DNA of 64,000 nucleotides from Acidimicrobiales bacterium (GCA_035531755.1 DATKSK010000023.1:17803-81802); one strand, 5' to 3'; positions 7,436 through 15,583 are shown, counted from the stretch's first letter. The notes: generated by a model not told the origin, from the letters alone. A program made the numbers and translations.

Positions 7436-8269
7436 TCAGCGGTCGGGCTCGGGGCGGTGCCCGGCGCCGGCGGCCGCCCACGACCGGCGACGCCCCTCGC
7501 GCACCAGGCGGTGCATCTCGTTGTCGGGGTCGTCGTCGGTCCGCAGCCAGGACATCAGGTTCCAGAAGATCACCGGGATGAATGCGCAGATCGCCGCGAG
7601 CCACAGCACGCCGGTGGTGAGCTGCTGGTCCGCCCACACGCTCACCCCGCGCCCGGGCACGTGGAGGTAGGCGCGGTACCACGAGGCGTGGGCCAGGCCG
7701 AGGACGTACGCCGCCGCCCACACGGCCCACATGGCGAAGGCCGCCAGCGCGGCGCGCCTGGGGTGCGCGAGGCGGGGCGTGAGCGGAGGGGACGCCACGC
7801 ACTCCAGCCACAGCGCCACGCCGCACGCCACGAGGCTGGCGGCCTCGGCCACCACCAGCCACGGATGGCGGGCCAGGGCGTCGACCGCGGCGGGCACGCG
7901 CCAGGCCACGATGACGCCCACGTCGAGCGCCAGGACGGCGAGGCTCCGTACGAACTCCGGGTGCCGCCGCCGGGCCGCCTGCAGGCGGTCGACGGGCCCG
8001 GCCGCACGCGACGCCGCCGACCCGGGCCGGGCCCCGGCTGACGGGGCCGCCAGCCGGAGGAACCGCCACGGCGCGCCCAGCACGAGCAGGGCGGGTACGG
8101 CGATGGCGAAGAGGGCGAACTGGACGGCCTGGGCGTACTCGAGCCGACGGGCCTCGGTGGACAGCGGCGGCACGAACGCCACCACGAGGAGGATCACGGC
8201 CAGGACGGCGAGCAGGCGGCGCGTCCCGTCGGTGTCCGGCGGCCGCCCGTCGGCGACCGCGCCGGTCAC
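7436..8269 (-). CDS. CtaG-like oxidase assembly membrane protein (terminal gene of the cox operon)
   Basis: The 277-residue protein has about seven hydrophobic segments and ends in a charged tail. It is most like the caa3-type CtaG assembly family, here in a divergent form. Its C-terminal region has WYRAYLHVPGRGVSVWADQQ followed by TGVLWLAA. The same layout (YPVYAHLPG followed by [13 protein letters not shown]) is seen in the clearer CtaG homologue at 13101-14000, and supports the assignment. CtaG-type proteins are linked to copper insertion into oxidase subunit I. GTG 8269 overlaps the stop of the 38-residue gene as GTGA. It lies downstream of ctaE and is convergent with the unknown membrane gene to its left. 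Confidence 0.7.
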   Translation of the reverse strand: MTGAVADGRPPDTDGTRRLLAVLAVILLVVAFVPPLSTEARRLEYAQAVQFALFAIAVPALLVLGAPWRFLRLAAPSAGARPGSAASRAAGPVDRLQAARRRHPEFVRSLAVLALDVGVIVAWRVPAAVDALARHPWLVVAEAASLVACGVALWLECVASPPLTPRLAHPRRAALAAFAMWAVWAAAYVLGLAHASWYRAYLHVPGRGVSVWADQQLTTGVLWLAAICAFIPVIFWNLMSWLRTDDDPDNEMHRLVREGRRRSWAAAGAGHRPEPDR

Positions 8270-8382
8270 CGGGTGGAGCGGCGCTGGAAGAACCCCCACA
8301 GGCACACGAGGGCGAGCGTTCCCACGGGGATGGCGAAGGTGAGGACCTGGGGCCCGATGAAGCTGTCCGTCCCTGCCGGCAT
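8266..8382 (-). CDS. 38-residue single-helix membrane peptide in the oxidase operon
   Basis: This short frame starts at ATG 8382 and ends at TGA 8266-8268. The peptide has a short polar head (MPAGTDSF), one hydrophobic helix at about residues 11-31 and a basic end QRRSTR, so the C-terminus is predicted to be cytoplasmic. An AAAGGCGG stretch lies upstream as a ribosome-binding site, and the stop overlaps the next gene as GTGA. It sits between ctaE and the ctaG-like gene, where small accessory subunits of heme-copper oxidases (subunit IV or CcoQ-like) are expected. Sequence similarity to a named family cannot be judged at this length. Confidence 0.7.
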   Translation of the reverse strand: MPAGTDSFIGPQVLTFAIPVGTLALVCLWGFFQRRSTR

Positions 8383-8461
8383 GTGGCCGCCTTTCGCCGC
8401 CGCCCTCGGCAACCCCCCGCCGGCGCCGGTCACGCTCCGGGCGGGCTGCCGATCGTGCGGA

Positions 8462-9148
8462 TCAGATCACGTAGAAGAGTACCCAGAACAGCACGCTCAC
8501 GAGGCCCATGAACCCCCAGAAGTACGAGCAGCCCTCCAGGTTGGCCCGGAAGAGCCGGGCCACGGGGAGCGCCGAGCGCGCCGCCCCGCCCTCCTCGGCC
8601 ACGGCCCGGCGCAGGCGCAGCGACCGGGCCAACAGCGTCTCGAGCCAGTACACCCCGCCGAGCAGCAGGGCGATGTTCATCGCCGCCCACCCCACGAAGC
8701 ACGAGGCGTAGCCGCTCGAGCCGGGGAAGAACGGGAGCTGGGTGAGCTCCCACACCTGCAGCCCGACGGCGAGCAGCCCGCCGCCCACGGCGGTCCAGCC
8801 CGCCACCTCCCAGTCGAGGGTCAGGCCCCGGCGCAGGCGCAGCGTCCCGTAGGCGTTGAGGACGGCGCTCGCCACCACCACGGCGAAGATCGCCGCGCCG
8901 ATGCCGGTCGGCGCCGTGATGCCACCAGGGCGCCACAGCTGTTCGCTGTTGGCCGACCGCAGGTAGAAGTAGGCGAAGGCGAGCGAGGCGAAGGCGAAGG
9001 CGACGATGCCGATGAGGAGGCGTCCGCCGGTCCACATGGCGCCCTCGGCGGAGCGCAGCTCGTACTCGATCTCCTCGGGCGTCTCGCGCAGGGTCGGCGT
9101 GTCGGCCACGGCGTTGGCTCCCCCTCGGCTCATCGGGTCGGGTGTCAT
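8462..9148 (-). CDS. ctaE: Cytochrome c oxidase subunit III
   Basis: The 228-residue protein has about five hydrophobic segments and the subunit III pattern: RETPEEIEYELRSAEGAMW before the first helix, YFYLRSANSEQLWRPGG, ELTQLPFFPGSSGYAS and the terminal YFWGFMGLVSVLFWVLFYVI-like helix. This is the five-helix form common in Gram-positive aa3 oxidases. Subunit III stabilises the core and supports proton uptake. ATG 9148 overlaps the ctaD stop as ATGA, so it is translationally coupled to subunit I. Confidence 0.9.
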   Translation of the reverse strand: MTPDPMSRGGANAVADTPTLRETPEEIEYELRSAEGAMWTGGRLLIGIVAFAFASLAFAYFYLRSANSEQLWRPGGITAPTGIGAAIFAVVVASAVLNAYGTLRLRRGLTLDWEVAGWTAVGGGLLAVGLQVWELTQLPFFPGSSGYASCFVGWAAMNIALLLGGVYWLETLLARSLRLRRAVAEEGGAARSALPVARLFRANLEGCSYFWGFMGLVSVLFWVLFYVI

Positions 9149-11166
9149 GCGATCGGCGGCCTGGGGTCGAACTCGCCCTCGCCCCCGGTGCCCGGCGGCG
9201 ACAACGCCTCGGGCGACACCGCCGAGTCCTCGGGGACCGCACCCACGGACACGAGCGATCCCACCCCGAGGTCGGCGACCGCCGGGGCGTCAGGCTCGCT
9301 GTAGTGGTACGGGTCGGCGAGGACGACGGGGATGCGCGTGAAGTTGTGCTCCGGCACGGGCGTGGCGGTCTGCCACTCCAGTCCCCGCGAGTCCCACGGG
9401 TTGGCCGGGGCGGGCTTGGGGTCGATGAACATCGACCACACGAAGTTGGCCACGAAGATGAGGAACGACGCGCCGAGCAGGAAGGCGCCCGCCGAGGAGA
9501 TGTCGTTCAACGTCTGGAGCCGCTGAGCGTACTCGAACACCCGCCGGGGCTGCCCGAGGATCCCGACCATGAACAGCGGGAAGAACGTCAGGTTGAAGAA
9601 GACGAACATCGTCCAGAAGTGCCACTGGCCGAGCTTCTTGTTCATGGTCTTGCCCGTCATCTTGGGGAGCCAGAAGTAGAGGCCGCCGAAGAAGGCGAAG
9701 ACCAGGCCGCCCATGATCGTGTAGTGGAAGTGGGCCATGACGAAGAAGCTGCCGTGCACGGTGACGTTCACCGGGACGTCGGAGAGGAACACACCGGTCA
9801 CGCCGCCGATCAGGAAGTTGAAGTACATGCCGAGCGCGAACAGCATCGGCACCTCGAACCTGATCTTGGCTTTCCACAGCGTGCCCAGGCCGACGAGATA
9901 GATGAACCCCGTCGGGATGGAGATGAGCTCGGTGGTGAGCATGAACAGCGGCCGCATGTCGGGGTTGATGCCGCTCTGGAAGAGGTGGTGCTGCCATACG
10001 AAGAACGACAGCAGCGTGACCCCGATCATGCCCGCCGCGCCCACGCGGTAGGCGAACAGGGGCTTGCGCGTGAACACCGGCAGCATCTCGGCCACGATGC
10101 CGAAGCCGGGCAGGGCCATGATGTAGACCTCGGGGTGCCCGAAGAACCAGAAGAGGTTCTGCCACAGGAACTGGCTGCCCCCGTGCTCGGCCACGAAGAA
10201 CCCGGTCTGCGCCGTGCGGTCGAGGATCCCGAACAGGCCGGCCGTCACCAGGGTCGGGGTGGCCAGCGTCAGCAGGGACGCCGTGGCCAGGATGGACCAC
10301 ACGAAGATCGGCACCCTGCCCCACGTCATGCCGGGCGCCCGGTAATTGATGATGGTGGCGGCCAGGTTGAAGCCCGCCGCGATCATGCCGATGCCGATGA
10401 CCGCGAAGCCCACCAGGTAGGCGTCCATTCCCACCGAGGCCTGGGTCTGCAGCGGGGCGTAGCCCGTCCAGCCCGTGGGGAAGCCGCCCAGGGGGAGGGC
10501 GCTCAGGATGACGAGGTACCCCGCCGCGAAGATCCACAGCGAGAACGCCTCCACCCGGGGGAAGGCCATGCGCCGGCTGCCGATCATGAGGGGCACCAGC
10601 CAGTTGCCGAGCGGGCCGATCACGATGGACGACGCCATCATCATCATGATCGTCCCGTGCTCGCCCACGATCGAGATGTAGGTGCCCGGCCCGAAGACGT
10701 GGCTGGTGGGGTTCAGCAGCTCCGTGCGGATGGCCATGGCCAGCAGCCCGCCGGTGAAGAAGAACAGCAGCACGACCACCGTGTACTGCAGGCCGATGAC
10801 CTTGTGGTCGAGCGACGGGCGCATGAAGCGCGTCCAGTTCGACGGCGAGGTGGGCGGCAGGGGCTCGCGCCCCACCATCTTGGCCAGGGGGTAGTTGAGC
10901 ATCCCTGCGCCCGCCAGCCATCCGAGCACCCCGAAGGCGAGGCCCAGGACCACGGCCACGTTGTTCTCGCCGCTGTTGGCCACGTTGATGTAGCCGGCGG
11001 CGAGGAGGTTGCCGATCCAGTGCCCGAGGGCGTAGCCGCCGACGGCCAGGACCAGGGCCGTCCCGAGGTGCTGGCCCAGCCACGCCGGGCGGCGTCCGAG
11101 CGGCCGGGGGCCGGGCGGCGCCCCTCCGGTGCCCGCGTCCACGGACTCACGCATGCCGAGTGCCAT
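9145..11166 (-). CDS. ctaD: Cytochrome c oxidase subunit I with atypical proton-channel residues
   Basis: This catalytic subunit holds heme a, heme a3 and CuB. Of 673 residues, visible core motifs are the heme a ligand in GEHGTIMM, FGHPEVY (H344, E346, Y348 forming the His-Tyr pair), WQHHLFQSG for the CuB histidines, and MAHFHYT for the heme ligands. Several conserved channel residues differ. The aspartate of the bovine APDMAFPR stretch is Arg199 in GSRRMAFPR. The K-channel lysine after PTG is Ile422 in SIPTGFI. The Mg-site HDTYY is HGSFF. A long Pro-rich, acidic tail follows residue 600. I chose ATG 11166 (MALGMRES) because a GGAAGGA site precedes it; an in-frame TTG at 11202 is the alternative. 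Confidence 0.92.
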   Translation of the reverse strand: MALGMRESVDAGTGGAPPGPRPLGRRPAWLGQHLGTALVLAVGGYALGHWIGNLLAAGYINVANSGENNVAVVLGLAFGVLGWLAGAGMLNYPLAKMVGREPLPPTSPSNWTRFMRPSLDHKVIGLQYTVVVLLFFFTGGLLAMAIRTELLNPTSHVFGPGTYISIVGEHGTIMMMMASSIVIGPLGNWLVPLMIGSRRMAFPRVEAFSLWIFAAGYLVILSALPLGGFPTGWTGYAPLQTQASVGMDAYLVGFAVIGIGMIAAGFNLAATIINYRAPGMTWGRVPIFVWSILATASLLTLATPTLVTAGLFGILDRTAQTGFFVAEHGGSQFLWQNLFWFFGHPEVYIMALPGFGIVAEMLPVFTRKPLFAYRVGAAGMIGVTLLSFFVWQHHLFQSGINPDMRPLFMLTTELISIPTGFIYLVGLGTLWKAKIRFEVPMLFALGMYFNFLIGGVTGVFLSDVPVNVTVHGSFFVMAHFHYTIMGGLVFAFFGGLYFWLPKMTGKTMNKKLGQWHFWTMFVFFNLTFFPLFMVGILGQPRRVFEYAQRLQTLNDISSAGAFLLGASFLIFVANFVWSMFIDPKPAPANPWDSRGLEWQTATPVPEHNFTRIPVVLADPYHYSEPDAPAVADLGVGSLVSVGAVPEDSAVSPEALSPPGTGGEGEFDPRPPIA

Positions 11167-11254
11167 CGCTCTCAGCCGTCCTTCCCGTCCCGCAGGCGAC
11201 AAGCGGGAACGATTCGTGCTCTCGACGTCACGGCGTCAGCCCCCACGGCGGTGG

Positions 11255-12181
11255 TCACGACGCCGGCTTGGTCGCGCCGTACTGCTCGACCTTGCTGTAG
11301 GGGTCGACGTTGTCGGGGTAGAAGCCGCCGGCCGCCCCGTTGGCGTCGGGGACGTAGGTGTAGGCGAACGCCGGCAGGAGCTTGGTGGCGGGGGCGAGGT
11401 CGGCCTCGGTGGTGTTGGCCCAGTTCTCGAAGGCGTCCTTCGACACCACGCTGCCGTTGTTGAACATCGCCCCGTGCCACAGGCCGCACAGCTCGGCGCA
11501 CCGCACCGTGAACGTCCCCAGCTGCTTCGTGGTCGTGTAGGCGACGTTGTCCTGCGACGGGTTGGCGTCGGCCTTGACCCCGAGCTGGTAGGCCCAGAAG
11601 GAGTGGATCACGTCGAGCGACGTGACGTGGAAGGCGATGGTGGTGTCGACCGGCAGCATCAGCTGGGCCGACTCGAACCCGCCGAAGGTCGGGTACCGGT
11701 AGGTGAACTTCCACTGCTGGCCGATGACCTGGACCGGCAGCACGTTGTGGGAGGCCGGCGTCCAGATGGGGTTGGGGCCCTCGCCGCCGCCGGCACCGGC
11801 GGGCACGACCAGCTCGACGGTGCCGAAGACGAACATGGCCAGGACCACCACGGTGGTGATGCCGATCCACCCGACCTGGATGCCCAGGTGGCCGCGCGCC
11901 TGCGGGCCGCCGACGGGCTCCTGCGCCCCCACCTTGGAGGCCCGCCAGGTGATGAGGGCGTAGGCCCCGTACACCCACACCGCCAGCACGACCGGCAGCG
12001 CCACCATGAACAGGACGTTGAAGTCGAACTGCTGGCCGCTGGCGGTGTCGGACATGGCGCCGGGGGGGATGTGGGGGCCGGCCAGGAAGTAGAAGAGCGG
12101 CTCGGTCACCGCCGACAGGACCACCCAGATCAGCAGCAGCCGCCGGAAGTGGTGGGGGCCGGTGCCCCCCGCCGGGCTCAC
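11255..12181 (-). CDS. ctaC: Cytochrome c oxidase subunit II (CuA)
   Basis: Subunit II receives electrons at its binuclear CuA centre. The 308-residue protein has three hydrophobic segments: one near the N-terminus and two more (about residues 48-68 and 94-118). Then comes a cupredoxin domain with QQWKFTYRYP, H193 in DVIHSFW, and the CuA set C228, C232, H236 and M239 in CAELCGLWHGAM. No CxxCH heme motif follows, so this is an aa3-type rather than caa3-type subunit and needs a separate electron donor. GTG 12181 overlaps the upstream cupredoxin gene as GTGA. The C-terminal 50 residues (PDANGAAGGFYPDN) are unusual for the family. Confidence 0.93.
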   Translation of the reverse strand: MSPAGGTGPHHFRRLLLIWVVLSAVTEPLFYFLAGPHIPPGAMSDTASGQQFDFNVLFMVALPVVLAVWVYGAYALITWRASKVGAQEPVGGPQARGHLGIQVGWIGITTVVVLAMFVFGTVELVVPAGAGGGEGPNPIWTPASHNVLPVQVIGQQWKFTYRYPTFGGFESAQLMLPVDTTIAFHVTSLDVIHSFWAYQLGVKADANPSQDNVAYTTTKQLGTFTVRCAELCGLWHGAMFNNGSVVSKDAFENWANTTEADLAPATKLLPAFAYTYVPDANGAAGGFYPDNVDPYSKVEQYGATKPAS

Positions 12182-12852
12182 GCCGTCACCTTCAGGAACC
12201 CGCCCATGTACCCGAGGGTCTGCATGGGCCCGCCGTTGCCGTAGAGATAGCCGAGCCCGCACGGGACGAAGCACTGCCACGGGTACTGGCCGGGCCCCGG
12301 CGTCGTGAACGAGAACTGGATGACGTTGTGGTCGTAACTGGTGGCGCAGGGCGCCACCGAGCACGGGTTCTTGGCGTCGCCCGAGATCCCGTACAGGGGC
12401 ACGCTGACACCGAGGGCCGGGATGGTGAAGGTGTGGCCCACCCCGTTGGCGCTGCCGTTGGAGTCGATCAACGACAACGGCTTGGCGTTCAGCGAGGCGT
12501 CCGTCGTCCCCTGGACCAGCCCGAACTGCTGGTTGCGCAGGGGGCTGCCGCTGTCGTACTGGTCGATCGTCACGTTCACCCGGGTGTGGGCCGGAAGGTC
12601 CCAGAGCGTGGTGTGGACCCACTGGCCGTCGGGGGCCTTCGTGAGGTACGACACCCACGTCGGGTGGATCCCGAAGCCGATCGACGGCACCGTCTGCACC
12701 GTCATGTCGACGGGCTGGCCGGCTTGGTGACCGCTGGTGAAGTCGACCGTCGGGGGCGACGAGCGCAGGAACGCCATGACGGCGAAGACGACGAGGCCCA
12801 CGGCCACGGCGAACAAGGCGAAGACGATGCCCAGCCTTCCCGTTCGGGACAC
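12178..12852 (-). CDS. Membrane-anchored cupredoxin-like protein, first gene of the oxidase operon
   Basis: The 224-residue protein has one N-terminal membrane helix (residues 8-28) and an outward domain whose C-terminal 60 residues look like a cupredoxin. Candidate copper ligands are H175 (SYDHNV), C194 and C198 (QCFVPCG) and M210 (GGPM). The Cys-x3-Cys spacing recalls the CuA loop, but no histidine follows at the CuA position; Leu and Tyr stand there instead. Two further cysteines occur in KNPCSVAPC. The overlap with ctaC and position at the head of the operon suggest either an extra oxidase subunit or the direct electron donor to CuA. I do not recognise a named family. The start is GTG 12852. 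Confidence 0.75.
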   Translation of the reverse strand: MSRTGRLGIVFALFAVAVGLVVFAVMAFLRSSPPTVDFTSGHQAGQPVDMTVQTVPSIGFGIHPTWVSYLTKAPDGQWVHTTLWDLPAHTRVNVTIDQYDSGSPLRNQQFGLVQGTTDASLNAKPLSLIDSNGSANGVGHTFTIPALGVSVPLYGISGDAKNPCSVAPCATSYDHNVIQFSFTTPGPGQYPWQCFVPCGLGYLYGNGGPMQTLGYMGGFLKVTA

Positions 12853-12980
12853 CCCCAGAAGGCCTCCTCCGGTCGCCCGGCGCCGCCTGCCGGCTGAGTC
12901 ACCGCCTGATGGGACGATGAAGAGTCGAGCACCTACTGCGGCCGGGTCACACCATCTCGGTCCACGAAAAAATTGCTGTT
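12853..12980 (-). promoter_or_regulatory. Long 5' leader of the oxidase operon
   Basis: From the predicted transcription start near 12980 to GTG 12852 there are about 128 untranslated bases. I see no riboswitch family here. The leader contains GC-rich inverted segments around 12885-12900 and a run of T's just after the promoter. This is long for a genome where many mRNAs appear leaderless. Confidence 0.35.
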
Positions 12981-12986
12981 CGGGGC

Positions 12987-13015
12987 AACATATGTCCGCG
13001 TCGGGCGGCCGTCAA
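12987..13015 (-). promoter_or_regulatory. Sigma-70-type promoter of the cox operon
   Basis: On the minus strand TTGACG and TATGTT are separated by exactly 17 bases. This is one of only two close matches to a full -35/-10 promoter that I found in the window. It drives the cupredoxin-ctaC-ctaD-ctaE operon. The surrounding 12853-13100 interval holds no gene. Confidence 0.7.
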
Positions 13016-13100
13016 CCACCTTTGCCTGCCGTGGCGGCCCCGCCGTAGGAAACCACGGCGGCGATGGGCGCGCCTGGTTCCGCGTCGCGTGGCGGTGCAG

Positions 13101-14000
13101 TCACGCGCCGGGGCGGAACTCCTCGAGGGTGGGGCTTGGGAACCGGTGCACGAGCCGGTCGAAGGCGTCGGACAGGCTGCCCTCCTGCTCGATGGCGCGC
13201 CGGATGATCACGATGAGCGCGGGCACCGCCCAGAAGTCACCGCATACCCACAAGACGGCGGCGCCGATCTGCTGGTCGGCGAACGGCGGCGTGGTCACGC
13301 CGGGAAGGTGCGCGTACACCGGGTACCAGGAGCTGTTCGACAGGATGCTCATGGCCATGGCGAGCACGAACATGACCACGTTGGTGCCGATGATCGCCGA
13401 CCCCTGCCACAGCGCCGAGGCCCGGGGCCGGAGCGGATGCGACGGGATGATCTGCAACCAGAACAGGACGCCGGTGACGAGGAAGCTCCCGTGCATGAGC
13501 CATACGTGCACGCTCTGGTTGTTCTGGGCCAGATCGAACAGGGCGGGCACGTGCCACGCCACCATGGCGACGTTGAACCCGACCAGCCCCGTCCACGGGT
13601 TGGCCACCACCTTCCCGATGGCCCGCAGGGGGCGGGCCCGGCGGCTCAGGAGCAGGGCCCGGCCCACCCGGCGCCGGGCGCCCACCGGCAGCGCGAACAG
13701 CAGCGGCAGCCAGGGCGCGCCGGCCACCACCAGGATGGGCGCGTAGAACGCCAGCAGGATGTGCTCGACCATGTGGACCGTGAAGTACCGATCCGCCCAG
13801 TAGTCGATGGGGGACTGCACGGTCACGACGAGCAGCGCCAGGCCGGCGTAGAAGAGGAGCGAGCGCAGGCGCCGACGCCGGGTGCGGGTGGGGTCGGAGC
13901 GCCGCCGCAGGCGGGCCAGCCCGACCTCGTGGGCGACGACGACCAGGACCACCGCCACCCCGAAGGGGTCGAAGGACCAGTGGCCGGTCAGGTATCCCAT
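13101..14000 (-). CDS. ctaG: Cytochrome c oxidase assembly factor CtaG family
   Basis: The 299-residue protein has about seven membrane helices. It shows the caa3_CtaG pattern: [24 protein letters not shown] with the HMxxH histidines, [12 protein letters not shown], and [22 protein letters not shown] near the C-terminus. CtaG proteins are needed for formation of the CuB centre of oxidase subunit I. It is transcribed on the same strand as the cox operon and lies just upstream, separated from it by the cox promoter region. A second, more divergent CtaG-like gene closes the cox operon at 7436-8269. Confidence 0.88.
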   Translation of the reverse strand: MGYLTGHWSFDPFGVAVVLVVVAHEVGLARLRRRSDPTRTRRRRLRSLLFYAGLALLVVTVQSPIDYWADRYFTVHMVEHILLAFYAPILVVAGAPWLPLLFALPVGARRRVGRALLLSRRARPLRAIGKVVANPWTGLVGFNVAMVAWHVPALFDLAQNNQSVHVWLMHGSFLVTGVLFWLQIIPSHPLRPRASALWQGSAIIGTNVVMFVLAMAMSILSNSSWYPVYAHLPGVTTPPFADQQIGAAVLWVCGDFWAVPALIVIIRRAIEQEGSLSDAFDRLVHRFPSPTLEEFRPGA

Positions 14001-14043
14001 CGGTGCAGGGCCGCCGGCGTGCTCAGCGCGGGCCGGCCGGCGG

Positions 14044-14057
14044 GGGTGACTTCACCC
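14044..14057. repeat. Short inverted repeat upstream of ctaG
   Basis: GGGTGA and TCACCC flank a 2-nt spacer, 44 bases upstream of the ctaG start at 14000. It could be a regulator site. The rest of the 174-base interval up to 14175 shows no gene. Confidence 0.35.
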
Positions 14058-14174
14058 TGAGGATTGTGCTCCATCGACCGCACCGCGCGCCGCCGCCCGG
14101 GGGTCGGCGGCGAGAACCCGGTGGACGATCGAGATGCCCGGCCGCCCACCGCGGTGCCCGGTGGACGGTCCGGC

Positions 14175-14585
14175 TCAGGCGGCGCCGCCGGTGCTGATGG
14201 TCTCGACGCGCTCGAAGACCTGCAGGCTCGCCAGGTAGTCGTGGATGTCGCGGCCGAGGCCGGCACGGGCGTCGGCGGCCTTCGGGACGGTCACGAGGAC
14301 GGCGCGCTCGCCCGCGGGCCGGTGCACGTGGGCGCCGGCCAGGAGTCCGGCGCGCTCGCCGGCGTTCACCGATGAGAAGGCGCGGTCGAGCTCGCCCTGC
14401 GTGACACCGGGCCGCACGGTGGCGGCCACGCGCACGGCGTCGTCGGCCGGGACCGGGAGCCGGCCGGTGGCGTAGGCGCCGCACTTGATCCGCCGTTCCT
14501 CGGAGATCGACCACACGACGATGGGGACGGTGGCCATGGCGACGGCCACGACCATGAGCGGGACGGTGATCCAGAAGACGAGCAT
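14175..14585 (-). CDS. Small membrane-anchored protein of unknown function
   Basis: I do not recognise this 136-residue protein. Residues 1-27 form one hydrophobic helix, followed by SISEERRIKCGAY and a soluble domain with an Ala/Val-rich centre and a C-terminal helical segment (DIHDYLASLQVFERVE). The single cysteine lies just after the helix. The gene stands between ctaG and the divergent SCO gene, so an oxidase-assembly or envelope role is possible but unproven. Upstream of ATG 14585 no promoter hexamer of the leaderless type is visible. Confidence 0.6.
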   Translation of the reverse strand: MLVFWITVPLMVVAVAMATVPIVVWSISEERRIKCGAYATGRLPVPADDAVRVAATVRPGVTQGELDRAFSSVNAGERAGLLAGAHVHRPAGERAVLVTVPKAADARAGLGRDIHDYLASLQVFERVETISTGGAA

Positions 14586-14751
14586 CGCGCTGCGGGCAGG
14601 TGGTTGCGTGTCTCTGCCCGACCTCCTTCGGGGTGATCATCCGCGGCGCGTCTGAAGGCGCGATGAATCCCACCTCTGACCCCGCTGTGTCTTGTGCCAA
14701 CGGTCGCCAAACACGGGTCGTGACCATCCGGTGGCCTCACGCGGGCCGGAT

Positions 14752-14782
14752 GTCGCCTGCCGGTGGGCCGCCGGCAGGCGAC
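14752..14782. repeat. 12-bp perfect inverted repeat before the SCO gene
   Basis: GTCGCCTGCCGG and its exact complement flank a 7-nt loop. The structure ends 12 nt before the TAGTGT -10 hexamer of the SCO gene at 14808, so it covers the -35 region. It may be an operator. A terminator is unlikely because the gene to the left is transcribed away from it. The remaining bases of 14586-14751 hold no evident gene. Confidence 0.55.
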
Positions 14783-14794
14783 GGCGAGGAGGCG

Positions 14795-14800
14795 TAGTGT
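14795..14800 (+). promoter_or_regulatory. -10 hexamer of leaderless SCO gene
   Basis: TAGTGT lies 7 nt before GTG 14808, the same hexamer and spacing as at the other SCO gene. Confidence 0.6.
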
Positions 14801-14807
14801 CGTCCCC

Positions 14808-15557
14808 GTGTCCATGGGCGTGGACGAGCGCACATCGGTGGCTCCGGGGGCCACCGACCCCGCCGCATCCGTACGGGCGCGGCAGACCTGGCGCAACGCC
14901 CTGATCCTCGGGGTCGCCGCCATCGTGACGATGGGCGCCCTGGACCTGGCGGTCGTGCTGAGCCGGTCGTCGGGCCCGCACGTCGACTCGCTGTCGATGC
15001 TCATGGGGCTCGGTGACCTGCCGGCCACCAAGGCCGCGCCGGACTTCACCCTCGTCGACCAGCACGGCAGGACGCAGTCGCTGTCGGCCATGCGCGGCAA
15101 GGCGGTGGTGCTGCAGTTCATGGACCCGCACTGCACCGACATCTGCCCCATCGTGTCCCAGGAGCTCGTCGACGCCGCCCACGACCTGGGTCGGGACGTG
15201 AGCAAGGTCGACTTCGTGGCGGTGAACGTCAACCCCTACGCCACGGCCGTGCGCGACGTGTCCGCCTTCTCCCGCGAGCACGGGCTGTCGTCGCTGCCCA
15301 ACTGGTACTTCGTGACCGGCCCCGCCACCGCCCTGGCCAAGGTGTGGTCCGCCTACGGCATCTCCGTCGAAGCGCCCAGCCCGACCGCCGACGTCATTCA
15401 CAGCTCGTACCTGTTCTTCATCGGCAAGCAGGGAACGGAGCGGTACATGGCCATTGCCTCCGACGACCACACCACCAGGGGCCGGGCCTATCTGCCGGCC
15501 GCGGACGTCACGGCGTGGGGCGCGGGCATCGCCACCGTGGTGCGACGACTCCTGTAG
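14808..15557 (+). CDS. SCO1/SenC-family copper chaperone
   Basis: This is the second SCO protein of the window, 249 residues. It has a membrane helix at about residues 27-48, then APDFTLVDQHGR, the copper motif CTDIC at 109-113 in DPHCTDICPIVSQE, and the distal ligand H198 in DVIHSSYLFF. It acts outside the membrane in copper delivery to, or thiol reduction of, the CuA site. I chose GTG 14808 because TAGTGT stands exactly 7 nt upstream; ATG 14814 is the alternative. Compared with the SCO protein at 5698 it lacks the repeat-rich N-terminal extension. Having two SCO genes near one oxidase suggests separate steps or separate oxidases. Confidence 0.9.
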   Translation: MSMGVDERTSVAPGATDPAASVRARQTWRNALILGVAAIVTMGALDLAVVLSRSSGPHVDSLSMLMGLGDLPATKAAPDFTLVDQHGRTQSLSAMRGKAVVLQFMDPHCTDICPIVSQELVDAAHDLGRDVSKVDFVAVNVNPYATAVRDVSAFSREHGLSSLPNWYFVTGPATALAKVWSAYGISVEAPSPTADVIHSSYLFFIGKQGTERYMAIASDDHTTRGRAYLPAADVTAWGAGIATVVRRLL

Positions 15558-15583
15558 GGCACCGGGTCCTGTAGGGCACCGGG
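15550..15583. repeat. 17-bp tandem duplication over the SCO stop codon
   Basis: Two identical 17-bp copies (tcctgtagggcaccggg) are adjacent. The first contains the last codons and the TAG stop of the SCO gene, so the stop region has been duplicated. Confidence 0.85.

Noticed and set aside
12853..12980. Riboswitch in the cox leader
   Set aside because: I could not match the leader to any riboswitch family; only generic GC-rich inverted segments are visible.
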